Of a stretch of DNA of 64,000 nt, positions 1-8,547 are shown piece by piece. Both the position numbers and the translations under genes were made by a program. The DNA comes from CAADGV01 sp040290295 (GTDB lineage Bacteria; Bacteroidota; Ignavibacteria; UBA10030; UBA6906). A model generated the notes under the pieces. That model saw nothing but the letters and a program-made list of their open reading frames with translations. It was not told the origin of the DNA and ran no database searches. Location: assembly GCA_040290295.1 (NCBI GenBank), contig PSMW01000002.1:1-64000 (forward strand). The letters run 5' to 3'. Numbering within the stretch: position 1 is the stretch's first letter; each line of letters starts with the position of its first letter.

Positions 1-73
1 CGCCGGTGGCAAGGCGAAGGCGGGGGGAACGCCCAACTTATCATGAGGATGCGCACGAACGGCGCTGTTGTGG

Positions 74-1336
74 TTACTCGTAACGAAGGGCTTCGATGGG
101 ATCGAGCGTAGAGGCTTTCCACGCAGGGTAAACGCCGAAGATGATGCCGACGGTGGAGCACGTGACGAAGCCGATCACGACCCAATCCCAGGGAATGATG
201 ACAGGGGCGCTGATGAGGATGCTGACGATGTTGCCTGCAGTGATGCCTAAGAGGATGCCGAAGATGCCTCCGATCTGACAGAGGATGACGGCTTCGAAGA
301 TGAATTGGGAGAGGATGTCGCGCTTTTGTGCACCGACGGCTTTGCGAATGCCGATCTCGCGCGTGCGTTCGGTGACGGAGACGAGCATGATGTTCATGAT
401 GCCGATGCCGGCGACAACCAAGGCGATGAAGCTGACGAGCATGATGCCGACGCGGAGGTAAAAGGTGAACTCGTTGAATTGCTTGAGCACCGAATCGTTG
501 GAAAAGTAATCGAAGTCGTCGGGCTCGCCGGGTGGAACATTGCGTGCGGCGCGCAGGATCATGCGCGCTTGTTCGATGGCATCGTTCACCACCTCGCGGT
601 TGATGGCTTTGACCATGATATTGACGCTGCGCGAGGCTTTGCCGTATTTCTGGAACCAAGTGCTGAGCGGGATGACGGCGATGTTGTCCTGATTGCCTCC
701 CAGCGATCCGCCCTTGGGCGCGAAAACGCCGATCACTTCGTATTGCGTGCCGTCGATGCGCACGACTTCGCCGATGGGGGAGACGCTCGGCGGAAAGAGT
801 TTTTCGACAACGGGCTTGCCCAGAAGAACGACGTTGCGCGTCAGTTCGAAGTCCTGATTGGTGAAGCCGCGGCCTGTCGCCACGAGCCAATTGTTGGTGA
901 CGATGCCGTCGATGTTTTCGCCGAACAAGCCGACGTTGGGATTGGTTTTCTCTCCTTTCCAATGAACGATCTTGCCGAAGTCCCACACCTCGATGCCGAC
1001 TGCTCCGGCGAGTGTTGCCTTTTCGCGGACGGCGAGTGCTTGCTCGTAGGTGATGTCCTTACGGTTACGAAAGCGCCAGCGCTGGCGGCCCCCGCCGCCG
1101 GGTCCGCCCGGAGGGTATTTCTGAATTTGAAATGTGTTGGCGCCGAGTTGCGTGATGCCTTCTTCGATGGCGTTGCGCAACACTCCGATGCCCGTCATGA
1201 CGGAGATGATGGAGAAGATGCCGACGACGATCCCTAAGAGTGTGAGAGACGAACGAAGTTTGTTGGCGCGAATGGCAGCGATTGCCATCGCAAAACTTTC
1301 TTTCAAGCTTGCGAGATCGAAGAGCATTCTACTCAT
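74..1336 (-). CDS. MacB-like ABC transporter permease (second permease of the operon)
   Basis: Inner-membrane permease of the MacB/FtsX family, expected to work with the ATPase and membrane fusion protein encoded upstream to drive export through a TolC-type channel. The 420-residue protein has one N-terminal membrane segment (about residues 31-52), a large periplasmic MacB-type domain, and three C-terminal FtsX helices ending in the family's PIEALRYE tail. The chosen ATG lies in an ATGAGTAG overlap with the stop of the preceding permease gene, implying translational coupling; a longer reading would run through that gene. Function is from family resemblance. The exported substrate cannot be told. 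Confidence 0.85.
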   Translation of the reverse strand: MSRMLFDLASLKESFAMAIAAIRANKLRSSLTLLGIVVGIFSIISVMTGIGVLRNAIEEGITQLGANTFQIQKYPPGGPGGGGRQRWRFRNRKDITYEQALAVREKATLAGAVGIEVWDFGKIVHWKGEKTNPNVGLFGENIDGIVTNNWLVATGRGFTNQDFELTRNVVLLGKPVVEKLFPPSVSPIGEVVRIDGTQYEVIGVFAPKGGSLGGNQDNIAVIPLSTWFQKYGKASRSVNIMVKAINREVVNDAIEQARMILRAARNVPPGEPDDFDYFSNDSVLKQFNEFTFYLRVGIMLVSFIALVVAGIGIMNIMLVSVTERTREIGIRKAVGAQKRDILSQFIFEAVILCQIGGIFGILLGITAGNIVSILISAPVIIPWDWVVIGFVTCSTVGIIFGVYPAWKASTLDPIEALRYE

Positions 1337-2558
1337 AGCGCAATGCCTCCACGGGGTCCATGCGGGCTGCACGATAAGCGGGTAGGAAGCCGGACATGAT
1401 TCCGACGGCAAGCGACACGAGCGTTGCGATGACGACGACGGAGGAGGGCATCACGGCATCGAGATCGAACGCCTGCCCCGCAATGAGAACGCTGATGAAT
1501 GCGACGAGCAAGCCGATGAGTCCGCCGATCAAGCAGAGGATCGCCGCTTCGACCAAGAATTGGAGAAGAATGCTTCTGCGCCGCGCGCCGATGGCTTTGC
1601 GGATGCCGATCTCTTTTGTGCGTTCGGTGACGGAGACGAACATGATGTTCATGATGCCGATACCGCCGACGAAAAGCGACAAGCCCGTTACGAACAGTCC
1701 GACAAACGAGATGGTTAGACTGATGGGCCCGAACGCGTTGTTGAGGAGGTCGGGTTGATTGATACTGAAGTCGTTCGGGGCGCCGGGTGGGATTTTCCGA
1801 ATCTTGCGCATGATGCCTTCGAGTTCCCGTTTGGCTTCTTCGAGCAGTTCTTTGCTGATGGCACGAGCTTGAACGTACACGTATTGCCGACCGCCGAAGT
1901 TGCTCCGGAAGGAATGGAGTGGAATGAAGACGCGATTATCGGATGTGAACTCGCCGAAGAGTCCGCCTTGTTTTTCGAAGACGCCCAAGACGGTGTACGG
2001 ATGTCCTTCGATGCGGAGGGTTTTGCCGATCGGGTCTTCATCGGGAAAGAGGTTCTCTTTGACGTTTGCGCCGATGACGCAGACGGGGCGCCCGCCATTC
2101 GATTCTTCCGCCGAGAAGAAGCGTCCGTCGATTTGGGTATTGCCGGAGGCGTTGATGTAGGCTTCGGTCGTTCCGGTGATCATGGCGCCGTCCATCGTGC
2201 GGTCTTTGTAGCGGAGCGGTCGGCGTGTGTTCAATACCGGAGCGACGGCGCTGAGCAGTGTGGCTTGGCGTTCCAGTTGGTTGGCGTATTCGACTTTGAA
2301 GTCGCGGCGATTGCGGAACGTCCACCAATCTTCGCCGCTGATCCAGGGCCACTTTTCGACGTACATGACGTCGGTGCCGAACGCCGAGGCGCTGCGGTCG
2401 AACGCTCGATTGATGTAGTCGATGCCTGCTGCCATGACGGTGACAGCCCAGATGCCGATGATGATGCCGAGCGTGGTGAGAACAGAGCGCACCTTGTTCG
2501 CGCGTAGAGCTGCGAACGCGATCAACAATCCTTCTTTCACTTCCGTCCAAAAGTGCAT
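1329..2558 (-). CDS. MacB-like ABC transporter permease (first permease of the operon)
   Basis: 409-residue inner-membrane permease paralogous to the next gene: N-terminal transmembrane helix (about residues 28-50), periplasmic MacB_PCD-like domain, then three C-terminal FtsX helices and a PVEALRYE end. The start was chosen because GAGGAA lies upstream of the ATG giving MHFWTEV; the open frame extends much further upstream, but only as a shadow of the ATPase gene. E. coli MacB is a fused ATPase-permease homodimer. Here the ATPase is separate and two unlike permeases follow it, so a LolCDE-style heterodimer is the natural inference. Confidence 0.87.
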   Translation of the reverse strand: MHFWTEVKEGLLIAFAALRANKVRSVLTTLGIIIGIWAVTVMAAGIDYINRAFDRSASAFGTDVMYVEKWPWISGEDWWTFRNRRDFKVEYANQLERQATLLSAVAPVLNTRRPLRYKDRTMDGAMITGTTEAYINASGNTQIDGRFFSAEESNGGRPVCVIGANVKENLFPDEDPIGKTLRIEGHPYTVLGVFEKQGGLFGEFTSDNRVFIPLHSFRSNFGGRQYVYVQARAISKELLEEAKRELEGIMRKIRKIPPGAPNDFSINQPDLLNNAFGPISLTISFVGLFVTGLSLFVGGIGIMNIMFVSVTERTKEIGIRKAIGARRRSILLQFLVEAAILCLIGGLIGLLVAFISVLIAGQAFDLDAVMPSSVVVIATLVSLAVGIMSGFLPAYRAARMDPVEALRYE

Positions 2559-2580
2559 AGCCACGTTCCTCGTTGGTTCG

Positions 2581-3306
2581 TTATGAAGCTGCCTGCCCGG
2601 CGTACACGCGGCGTCTCGATTCGGGGATGTGTTCGTCGGCCTCGATCTTACCGTCGCGCAGACGAATGATGCGATGCGCATGCGCGGCGATATCGGCTTC
2701 GTGGGTGACGAGGATGATGGTGTTTCCTTGGCGATGCAGTTCTTCGAACAACGCCATAATCTCCTCGCCGGTACGGCTATCCAAATTTCCCGTCGGCTCG
2801 TCGGCAAGTATGATGGACGGACGCGTGACGAGCGCACGAGCAATGGCGACGCGTTGACGCTGACCACCCGACAACTCGTTCGGTTTGTGGTGAATGCGAT
2901 CGCCGAGACCGACGTGTTCCAACGTTTCACGTGCCCGCTGTTTGCGTTCTGCCGAGGGAATGCCGGCATAGATGAGCGGCAGCTCGACGTTATGCAGTGC
3001 GTCCGAGCGGGCGAGAAGGTTGAACGTTTGGAACACGAAGCCGATCTCCTTGTTCCGAATGCGGGCGAGATTGTTATCGTCCATTTCGCTCACCTTCACG
3101 CCGTTAAAGAGATACTGCCCCGACGTTGGTGTATCCAAACAGCCGATGATGTTCATCAGTGTGGATTTGCCCGAACCGGACGGACCCATGATGGCTACGT
3201 ATTCGTTTTTGTCGATCGAGAGCGAAACGCCGCGCAGCGCCTGCACCTGCTGCGCTTCGCCCATGTCGTACACTTTGGTGATGTTGGTCAGTTCAATGAC
3301 CTTCAT
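2581..3306 (-). CDS. ABC transporter ATP-binding protein, MacB/LolD type
   Basis: 241-residue cytoplasmic ATPase that should energise the two downstream permeases. It has Walker A GPSGSGKST (41-49), a Q-loop in FVFQTFN, signature LSGGQ (145-149), Walker B IILADEP (165-171) and a switch His in LVTHE. Length and motif spacing are typical of LolD/MacB ATPases of the lipoprotein-release and macrolide-export group. It sits 22 bp before the first permease and 23 bp after the membrane fusion protein gene, inside one operon. Whether the cargo is a drug, a lipid or a peptide cannot be decided from sequence. Confidence 0.93.
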   Translation of the reverse strand: MKVIELTNITKVYDMGEAQQVQALRGVSLSIDKNEYVAIMGPSGSGKSTLMNIIGCLDTPTSGQYLFNGVKVSEMDDNNLARIRNKEIGFVFQTFNLLARSDALHNVELPLIYAGIPSAERKQRARETLEHVGLGDRIHHKPNELSGGQRQRVAIARALVTRPSIILADEPTGNLDSRTGEEIMALFEELHRQGNTIILVTHEADIAAHAHRIIRLRDGKIEADEHIPESRRRVYAGQAAS

Positions 3307-3329
3307 GATGTTGCTCCTCGTGTCGTTCG

Positions 3330-4598
3330 TCAGGACTGTTTCTCGCCGCCACCGGGTCCCTGTTTCTTCGGCTCTTCGATGCGCACCTTCGAACCATCTT
3401 CCAACTCGCGATTGATCGCTTTGTACGATCCCGACACCACCTGCATATCTTCGCGTACCCCTTCGATGATCTCCACGTAGGCATCGTCGCTGATGCCGCG
3501 CTTCACAGGCACGGCTTTCACTACATTGCCTTCTACAACAAAGACGACCTCTTTCGGTTTGAGTTCTCCCTTCTTGCCGTTGCCGGGTCTGCCTTCGGCA
3601 ACGAACTGTCGCGACTCGCCGTCTTTCTTCGCTCCTTCCTCCGTCTTCGGCATACGTGTCGTGACGCTTTGGATCGGAACCGCGAGGACGTTTTGCTTCG
3701 TCTCGGTCTCGATATCAGCGGTCATGGACATACCGGGGCGCAGCGGCACGTTGGGCGTCATGATGCGCATCTTCACTTCAAAATTCGTCACCTCTTCCTG
3801 CGTGCCGAGTCCTTTCGACTTCGCCGTGTTGGCAATTTCGTACACCACGGCGTCGATCTTTTGATCGGGGATCGCATCGACCGAAATGCGTGCGGTGTCG
3901 CCGATGGAAATCAGAATCACATCCGTTTCGCTCACGTCGACACGAGCTTCCATGCGCGAGAGATCGGCGATGGTCATGACATCCGTGCCTTGAAACTGTT
4001 GCGTGCCGAGCACGCGTTCGCCTAAACGCGAGTTCAACTGGCTGACCGTTCCGTCCATCGGTGAGAGGATGGTGGTTTTGCGGAGATTTTCGTTCGCTTG
4101 ATCGAGCGATGCCTTGGCTTGCGCAAACTGCGCTTTGGCGCCCTCGTACGTTGCGTTGGCTTGATCGTACTCTGCTTGCGAGACGAGGCCCTTCGCGAAC
4201 AACTCCTTGTAGCGTTTGAATTCTTTTTCGGCGCGTGTCAATGCTGCGCGGGCGGAAAGCACGCCGGCAGCAAACTGCTCGCGCTGAGCAATATACACAT
4301 CCGGCTTGATCTTGAGGAGAACATCTCCCTTCCTGACTCGTTGCCCTTCCTTCACCGGCAGTGCAACAATCTCGCCGCTCACTTCGGGTGAAATCTTCAC
4401 CTGCACCTCAGGCTGAATCTTTCCTGTGGCAGTCACGACCTGCGTGATGGTGCGACGTTTCACGTGCTCGACTTGCACTGGGATGATCGGCTCTCGTTTG
4501 CTGCCGATGAACAACACCACCCCGGCCGCTATCGCCAGCAACCCGATGACTGAGAAGATGATGATCTTTTTACGATTCTTCTTGTCGTTTCTTGCCAT
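3330..4598 (-). CDS. Efflux RND/ABC periplasmic adaptor (membrane fusion protein)
   Basis: 422-residue HlyD/AcrA/MacA-type adaptor linking the inner-membrane transporter to the outer-membrane channel. A basic N-terminus (MARNDKKNRKK) precedes a single membrane anchor (about residues 11-32). Next come a biotinyl-lipoyl half-motif (VKEGQRVRKGDVLLKIKP), an alpha-helical hairpin, the second lipoyl half (ILSPMDGTVSQLNSRLGERV) and a beta-barrel domain. The C-terminal third holds a charged, Gly-rich insertion. The start follows GGAGGA at good spacing; an upstream ATG is in frame but lacks this signal. It is encoded 28 bp after the TolC-like gene in the same operon. Confidence 0.92.
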   Translation of the reverse strand: MARNDKKNRKKIIIFSVIGLLAIAAGVVLFIGSKREPIIPVQVEHVKRRTITQVVTATGKIQPEVQVKISPEVSGEIVALPVKEGQRVRKGDVLLKIKPDVYIAQREQFAAGVLSARAALTRAEKEFKRYKELFAKGLVSQAEYDQANATYEGAKAQFAQAKASLDQANENLRKTTILSPMDGTVSQLNSRLGERVLGTQQFQGTDVMTIADLSRMEARVDVSETDVILISIGDTARISVDAIPDQKIDAVVYEIANTAKSKGLGTQEEVTNFEVKMRIMTPNVPLRPGMSMTADIETETKQNVLAVPIQSVTTRMPKTEEGAKKDGESRQFVAEGRPGNGKKGELKPKEVVFVVEGNVVKAVPVKRGISDDAYVEIIEGVREDMQVVSGSYKAINRELEDGSKVRIEEPKKQGPGGGEKQS

Positions 4599-4626
4599 GT
4601 TTCCTCCATAGACCATGCAGGTCAGA

Positions 4627-5964
4627 TTAGTAGGTTCGTTCGCCGATGGCGTATTCCACATTGCGCTTGGCAATAATAAAATCGTACACGGCGTTGACTT
4701 TGTTTGCTTGCGCGCTCACGAGTCCAGCGTTGGCAATGAGGAGATCGAGCAGTGTGCCTGCCCCAAGGTTGTAACGCTCCTCGGCAATCTTTCTGTCTTC
4801 GATCGCCGAGAGCAAGCCTTTCTGACTGACCTCATAGGCTTTGCGCGCAGCTTCCAAGTCCAGCAACGCTTTTTTCACCTCCACATTGATATTGCGTTCT
4901 GTTTGCTGGAGCGAAAGCTCGGCGTTCTTCTTTTGGACGTACGCCGCCTGGAGGTTCTCATTGGTGGAAAAGCCGTCGAACAAGGTCCAGCGCAAGTTCA
5001 ATCCCCAACTCACGCTCTTGTTCTCCGTGAGGCGAGACAGATCGCGATTGGAGAAGCCGTATCCTGCGAACGCGCTGACAGAAGGGAAGTACCCGCTGCG
5101 AGCCGCTGAGACACCGCCTTCAGCAGAACGAACGGACTCCATGGCGCCGACATAGTCGGGCCGCTTTTCGAGTGCACGCTGCGCAAGTGTGCGAAAATCG
5201 TTGTACTGCGCGGCGGCGTTGTCGAGATCCGACTGAGCGATTTCGGTCGCGATGGTCGGGTCGGCGATGACGTAGTCGTCGTTCACATCGAGACCGATCA
5301 GCGCGAGCAGGTCGGCTTTCGCTTTATTGTAATTGTTCTGCGCGTTGATCACGCTCAGTTCGTCGGCAGCAACTTGTGACTGCTGGCGATACACATCGGC
5401 GCGCGAGAGTGCACCGACGCGGTTCGATTCGGCAATGCGTTCTAATTGGCGTTGGTCACGCTTCAGGTTTTCTTCACTTACTTTCACTAACTGCTCGTTG
5501 CGCAGCACGTTCACGTACGCCCGTTCGACTTGAAAGATGATGCTTTGTCGCGTGCGAGCTGCACTTTGCTCCGTGGCAATCGCATTGGCGGAGGCTCGAG
5601 TGTAGTTTCCCTCACGGGCGAAGCCGTTGAAGATGGTGTAGTTGAGATTGAGATTGGTATTGAAATAGTTGGTGACCGTTTTGGTATTGCTGATCTGCAC
5701 ACCGCCGAGGAAGACCGGTCCTTCGGTTTGATTGCGGCTCCATCCGCCGGTTGCAGAGAGTGTCGGCAAGTAGCTGCCCGTCGCCGAAAGAACGCCGGCT
5801 TGTGCGGCTTCGACGTTGTTCTGCGCCTGCGCCACACTCACGTTGCGTTCGAGCGCGATCTGTCGCGCTTGTTCGAGCGTTAGTGTCTTCGATTGTGAGG
5901 AAACGGACGTCGCTGCCAGCAACAGTGCTCCAGCGACGACAGATACCAGATACATCATTCGCAT
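4627..5964 (-). CDS. TolC family outer membrane efflux protein
   Basis: 445-residue outer-membrane factor. A signal peptide ends near the VSSQS segment at residues 21-25. Two homologous OEP repeats follow, each with the LTLEQARQIALERN / NPxL-type start and long amphipathic helices (for example VRSAEGGVSAARSGYFPSVS), as in TolC trimers that form the outer-membrane barrel and periplasmic tunnel. It is the first gene of the efflux operon and is preceded by AAGGAG. The 97-bp gap upstream separates it from the nucleotidyltransferase gene and may hold the operon promoter, but I see no convincing -35/-10 pair there. Confidence 0.92.
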   Translation of the reverse strand: MRMMYLVSVVAGALLLAATSVSSQSKTLTLEQARQIALERNVSVAQAQNNVEAAQAGVLSATGSYLPTLSATGGWSRNQTEGPVFLGGVQISNTKTVTNYFNTNLNLNYTIFNGFAREGNYTRASANAIATEQSAARTRQSIIFQVERAYVNVLRNEQLVKVSEENLKRDQRQLERIAESNRVGALSRADVYRQQSQVAADELSVINAQNNYNKAKADLLALIGLDVNDDYVIADPTIATEIAQSDLDNAAAQYNDFRTLAQRALEKRPDYVGAMESVRSAEGGVSAARSGYFPSVSAFAGYGFSNRDLSRLTENKSVSWGLNLRWTLFDGFSTNENLQAAYVQKKNAELSLQQTERNINVEVKKALLDLEAARKAYEVSQKGLLSAIEDRKIAEERYNLGAGTLLDLLIANAGLVSAQANKVNAVYDFIIAKRNVEYAIGERTY

Positions 5965-6061
5965 GGGTTACTCCTTGACATAATCCAACCGATACCTGAA
6001 AAACAAGAGCGGACGGCACCAGCACTGTCAGTCGTGTAAACGATCGCCGATACCGAATGTT

Positions 6062-7528
6062 TCATTCTTGACCAGAAAAACTTTTCGGCGGGTTCAAGAC
6101 GCTATCCTTGATGTGCAGCAGGTATGCAAGAGCTGCATCGTGTTCATTAGGGATTTTCCCTTCGAGAATCGCCTCTTCAATCGCTTTCTTGAGCATGCCG
6201 ACTTCCTTTCCCGGCTTCAACCCGCACACAGCCATGATTTCGTCTCCTTTCACGGGTGGCTGCCAATTCCTCAGCCGATCTTTCTCCTCTACTTCAACGA
6301 TCTTCTGCATCACTACATCGTAGTTGCGGAGGTAGCGCTCGACGAGCTTGGGATTTTTCGAGGTGATGTCGGCACGACAGAGTTTCATCAAATCGTCGAT
6401 GTCGTTTCCCGCTTCGAAGATCAGTCGCCGCACAGCGGAGTCGGTCACCTCTTCATCGACGAGCACCATCGGGCGCAGATGCAGGCGGACGAGCTTCTCG
6501 ACGTAGGGGAGTTGCTCCATCGGCAGACGGAGTTTGCGGAAGATGGGTTTGATCATCCGCGCCCCGATTTCCTCGTGCCCATGGAACGTCCAACCGATGC
6601 CTTCCTTGAACGCTTTGGTACGCGGCTTGGCGATGTCGTGCACGAGTGCGGCGAAGCGCAGCCACACGTTGTCGGTGGTGCGTGCAATGTTGTCGACCAC
6701 CATGCAGGTGTGGAGGAAGACATCTTTGTGGTGATGTTCGTTGCGTTGATCGACACCCGCCATCGCGGCGAGCTCGGGGAAAACGATGTCGAGCACGCCG
6801 GTATCGTACATCAGGCGCAAGCCCACGGAGGGCTTTTCGGTTTTCAGCACTTTGAAGAACTCATCGGTGATGCGCTCTTGTGAAACGATCGCCAGGCGAT
6901 CTTTCATGTGGGTGATGGCATTCAGCGTTTCGGGATGGATGCGAAATCCGAGTTGCGCCGCGAAGCGGAGTGCACGCATGATACGCAACGGGTCGTCCTC
7001 GAAAGTCTTTGCGGGCTCCAAGGGCGTGCGGAGAATCTTGTCGTGCAAATCCTGCATGCCGTTGAACGCGTCGTGCAGCATGCCGAACGTCTTCTTGTTC
7101 AGGCTCACTGCCAGGGCATTGACGGTAAAATCCCGCCGTTGCAGATCATCCTCCAACGTACCTGTCACCACGACCGGCTTGCGGGAGTCGGGATCGTAGC
7201 GTTCTTGTCTCGCCCCGACGAACTCGATTTTGTTGCCGTTCAGCATCACCATCGCAGTACCAAATCGCTCGAAGGTCACAACGTTGTCGGCACCGAGCGA
7301 CCGCGCCACAGAGCGTGCGAACTCGATGCCGTCGGCGATGACGAGAATATCGATGTCCATATCCCCTTTGCCGAGCAACAGGTCGCGTACGTAGCCGCCC
7401 ACCACGTAGGCTTCCACATTGCGCTCATCGGCAAGGGAACCGATGGCGTGAAGCAGAGGATCGTTCAAAGCGAGTTTGGTCGTGCTGGTCTCCATGCGAC
7501 GCTGAGTTTTCAATTCACGATTCACCAC
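6062..7528 (-). CDS. cca: CCA-adding-type tRNA nucleotidyltransferase / poly(A) polymerase family, with HD domain
   Basis: 488-residue class II nucleotidyltransferase. The N-terminal head has the GGYVRDLLLG signature and the metal-binding DMDID pair, followed by the tRNA nucleotidyltransferase neck (RRDFTVNAL, LRIMRALRFAAQLGF). The C-terminal half carries an HD-type domain (HHKDVFLHT, ALVHDIAKP). Such proteins repair or build the tRNA 3' CCA end; the one tRNA in this window lacks an encoded CCA, consistent with need for this enzyme. The start is GTG at 7528, overlapping the previous stop; ATG at 7495 is an alternative. CCA-adding versus A-adding specificity cannot be read by eye. Confidence 0.88.
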   Translation of the reverse strand: MVNRELKTQRRMETSTTKLALNDPLLHAIGSLADERNVEAYVVGGYVRDLLLGKGDMDIDILVIADGIEFARSVARSLGADNVVTFERFGTAMVMLNGNKIEFVGARQERYDPDSRKPVVVTGTLEDDLQRRDFTVNALAVSLNKKTFGMLHDAFNGMQDLHDKILRTPLEPAKTFEDDPLRIMRALRFAAQLGFRIHPETLNAITHMKDRLAIVSQERITDEFFKVLKTEKPSVGLRLMYDTGVLDIVFPELAAMAGVDQRNEHHHKDVFLHTCMVVDNIARTTDNVWLRFAALVHDIAKPRTKAFKEGIGWTFHGHEEIGARMIKPIFRKLRLPMEQLPYVEKLVRLHLRPMVLVDEEVTDSAVRRLIFEAGNDIDDLMKLCRADITSKNPKLVERYLRNYDVVMQKIVEVEEKDRLRNWQPPVKGDEIMAVCGLKPGKEVGMLKKAIEEAILEGKIPNEHDAALAYLLHIKDSVLNPPKSFSGQE

Positions 7529-8535
7529 TTCACCGTTTGTTCGTTGATGCGCTCCAAGATCATGTGCGCCACTTCGAGCGCGCGCCGCCCTTCCTCACCG
7601 GTAACGGGGGGCGGCGTATGGGTGGTGATAGCGCGCGCAAACAGTTCCAATTCGTACTTCAGCGCATTCACGTCCTGCACCGGCGGCATTTCATACACAA
7701 TGTTGCGCCGACGCTTGGCGGATTCAATCTGGCCGAGCATCATCGCCTCTTTCGCCGGGGGTTCGTCATCTCCCACCAGTCGAAACACCTCCGCCTGCTT
7801 GTCGAGGAAGTCGATAGAAATGTACGCATCTTTCTGGAACAAGCGCATCTTGCGCATCTTCTTTTGAGAGATGCGGCTCGCCGTTACGTTNNNNNNNNNN
7901 NNNNNNNNNNNNNNNNNNNNNNNNNNNNNNNNNNNNNNNNNNNNNNNNNNNNNNNNNNNNNNNNNNNCCGCCACGCCGTTGGCGTCGACGCGGACAACAG
8001 GCGACTGGACAATACTGAGAATGATATCGATGTCGTGGATCATCAAGTCCAGCACCACCGCCACATCGGTGCCGCGGGGATGGAAGGAAGAGAGGCGGTG
8101 CGATTCGACAAAGAGTGGATCGATCATATAGTGCTGTTCAACCGAGAGAATCGCCGCGTTGAACCGTTCGATATGCCCTACTTGAATGAGCGCATCGTAT
8201 TCGCGAGCAAGCCGAATCAGCGCGTCGGCTTCCTCCAGCGTTTGCGTGATGGGCTTTTCGATGAACACATGCCGCCCGTTGCGTAAGGCATGTGCTGCGA
8301 CTTGGAAATGCGTCGAGGTAGGCGTGGCGATCGTCAGCGCATCGCATTCCGCCGAGAGGGCATCGAGCGAAGGGAATGCACGGGTGCCGCACTCGAGCGC
8401 GCAGCGCTGGGCTTTCGTTCCATCGGTATCGAACACGCCCGCAAGGTGTACCTGCGGGAGCTCCGCAAGCATCTTTGCGTGCAGCGCGCCGAGATGCCCG
8501 ACGCCGACAACACCGATACGGGGTGGATGAGTCAT
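7522..8535 (-). CDS. Gfo/Idh/MocA family NAD(P)-dependent oxidoreductase (contains an assembly gap)
   Basis: About 337 residues. An N-terminal Rossmann fold shows GVVGVGHLGALHA; then come ATPTSTH, the catalytic-loop EKP (IEKPI) and a GHIERFN motif, typical of Gfo/Idh/MocA dehydrogenases. The VGHLG and GHxERFN combination resembles UDP-GlcNAc 3-dehydrogenases (GnnA) that work with lipid A synthesis genes. That assignment is inference, because no GnnB-like aminotransferase is in the window. A 77-base run of N replaces about 26 residues in the substrate-binding domain; the frame is the same on both sides. The stop overlaps the nucleotidyltransferase start. Confidence 0.85.
   Translation of the reverse strand: MTHPPRIGVVGVGHLGALHAKMLAELPQVHLAGVFDTDGTKAQRCALECGTRAFPSLDALSAECDALTIATPTSTHFQVAAHALRNGRHVFIEKPITQTLEEADALIRLAREYDALIQVGHIERFNAAILSVEQHYMIDPLFVESHRLSSFHPRGTDVAVVLDLMIHDIDIILSIVQSPVVRVDANGVAXXXXXXXXXXXXXXXXXXXXXXXXXXNVTASRISQKKMRKMRLFQKDAYISIDFLDKQAEVFRLVGDDEPPAKEAMMLGQIESAKRRRNIVYEMPPVQDVNALKYELELFARAITTHTPPPVTGEEGRRALEVAHMILERINEQTVKW
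7891..7967. other. Assembly gap (77 N)
   Basis: A run of 77 undetermined bases inside the oxidoreductase gene. The coding frame is the same on both sides and the missing stretch fits the family, so the gap size is probably close to true. Confidence 0.99.
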
Positions 8536-8547
8536 GATGCGTTCCTC

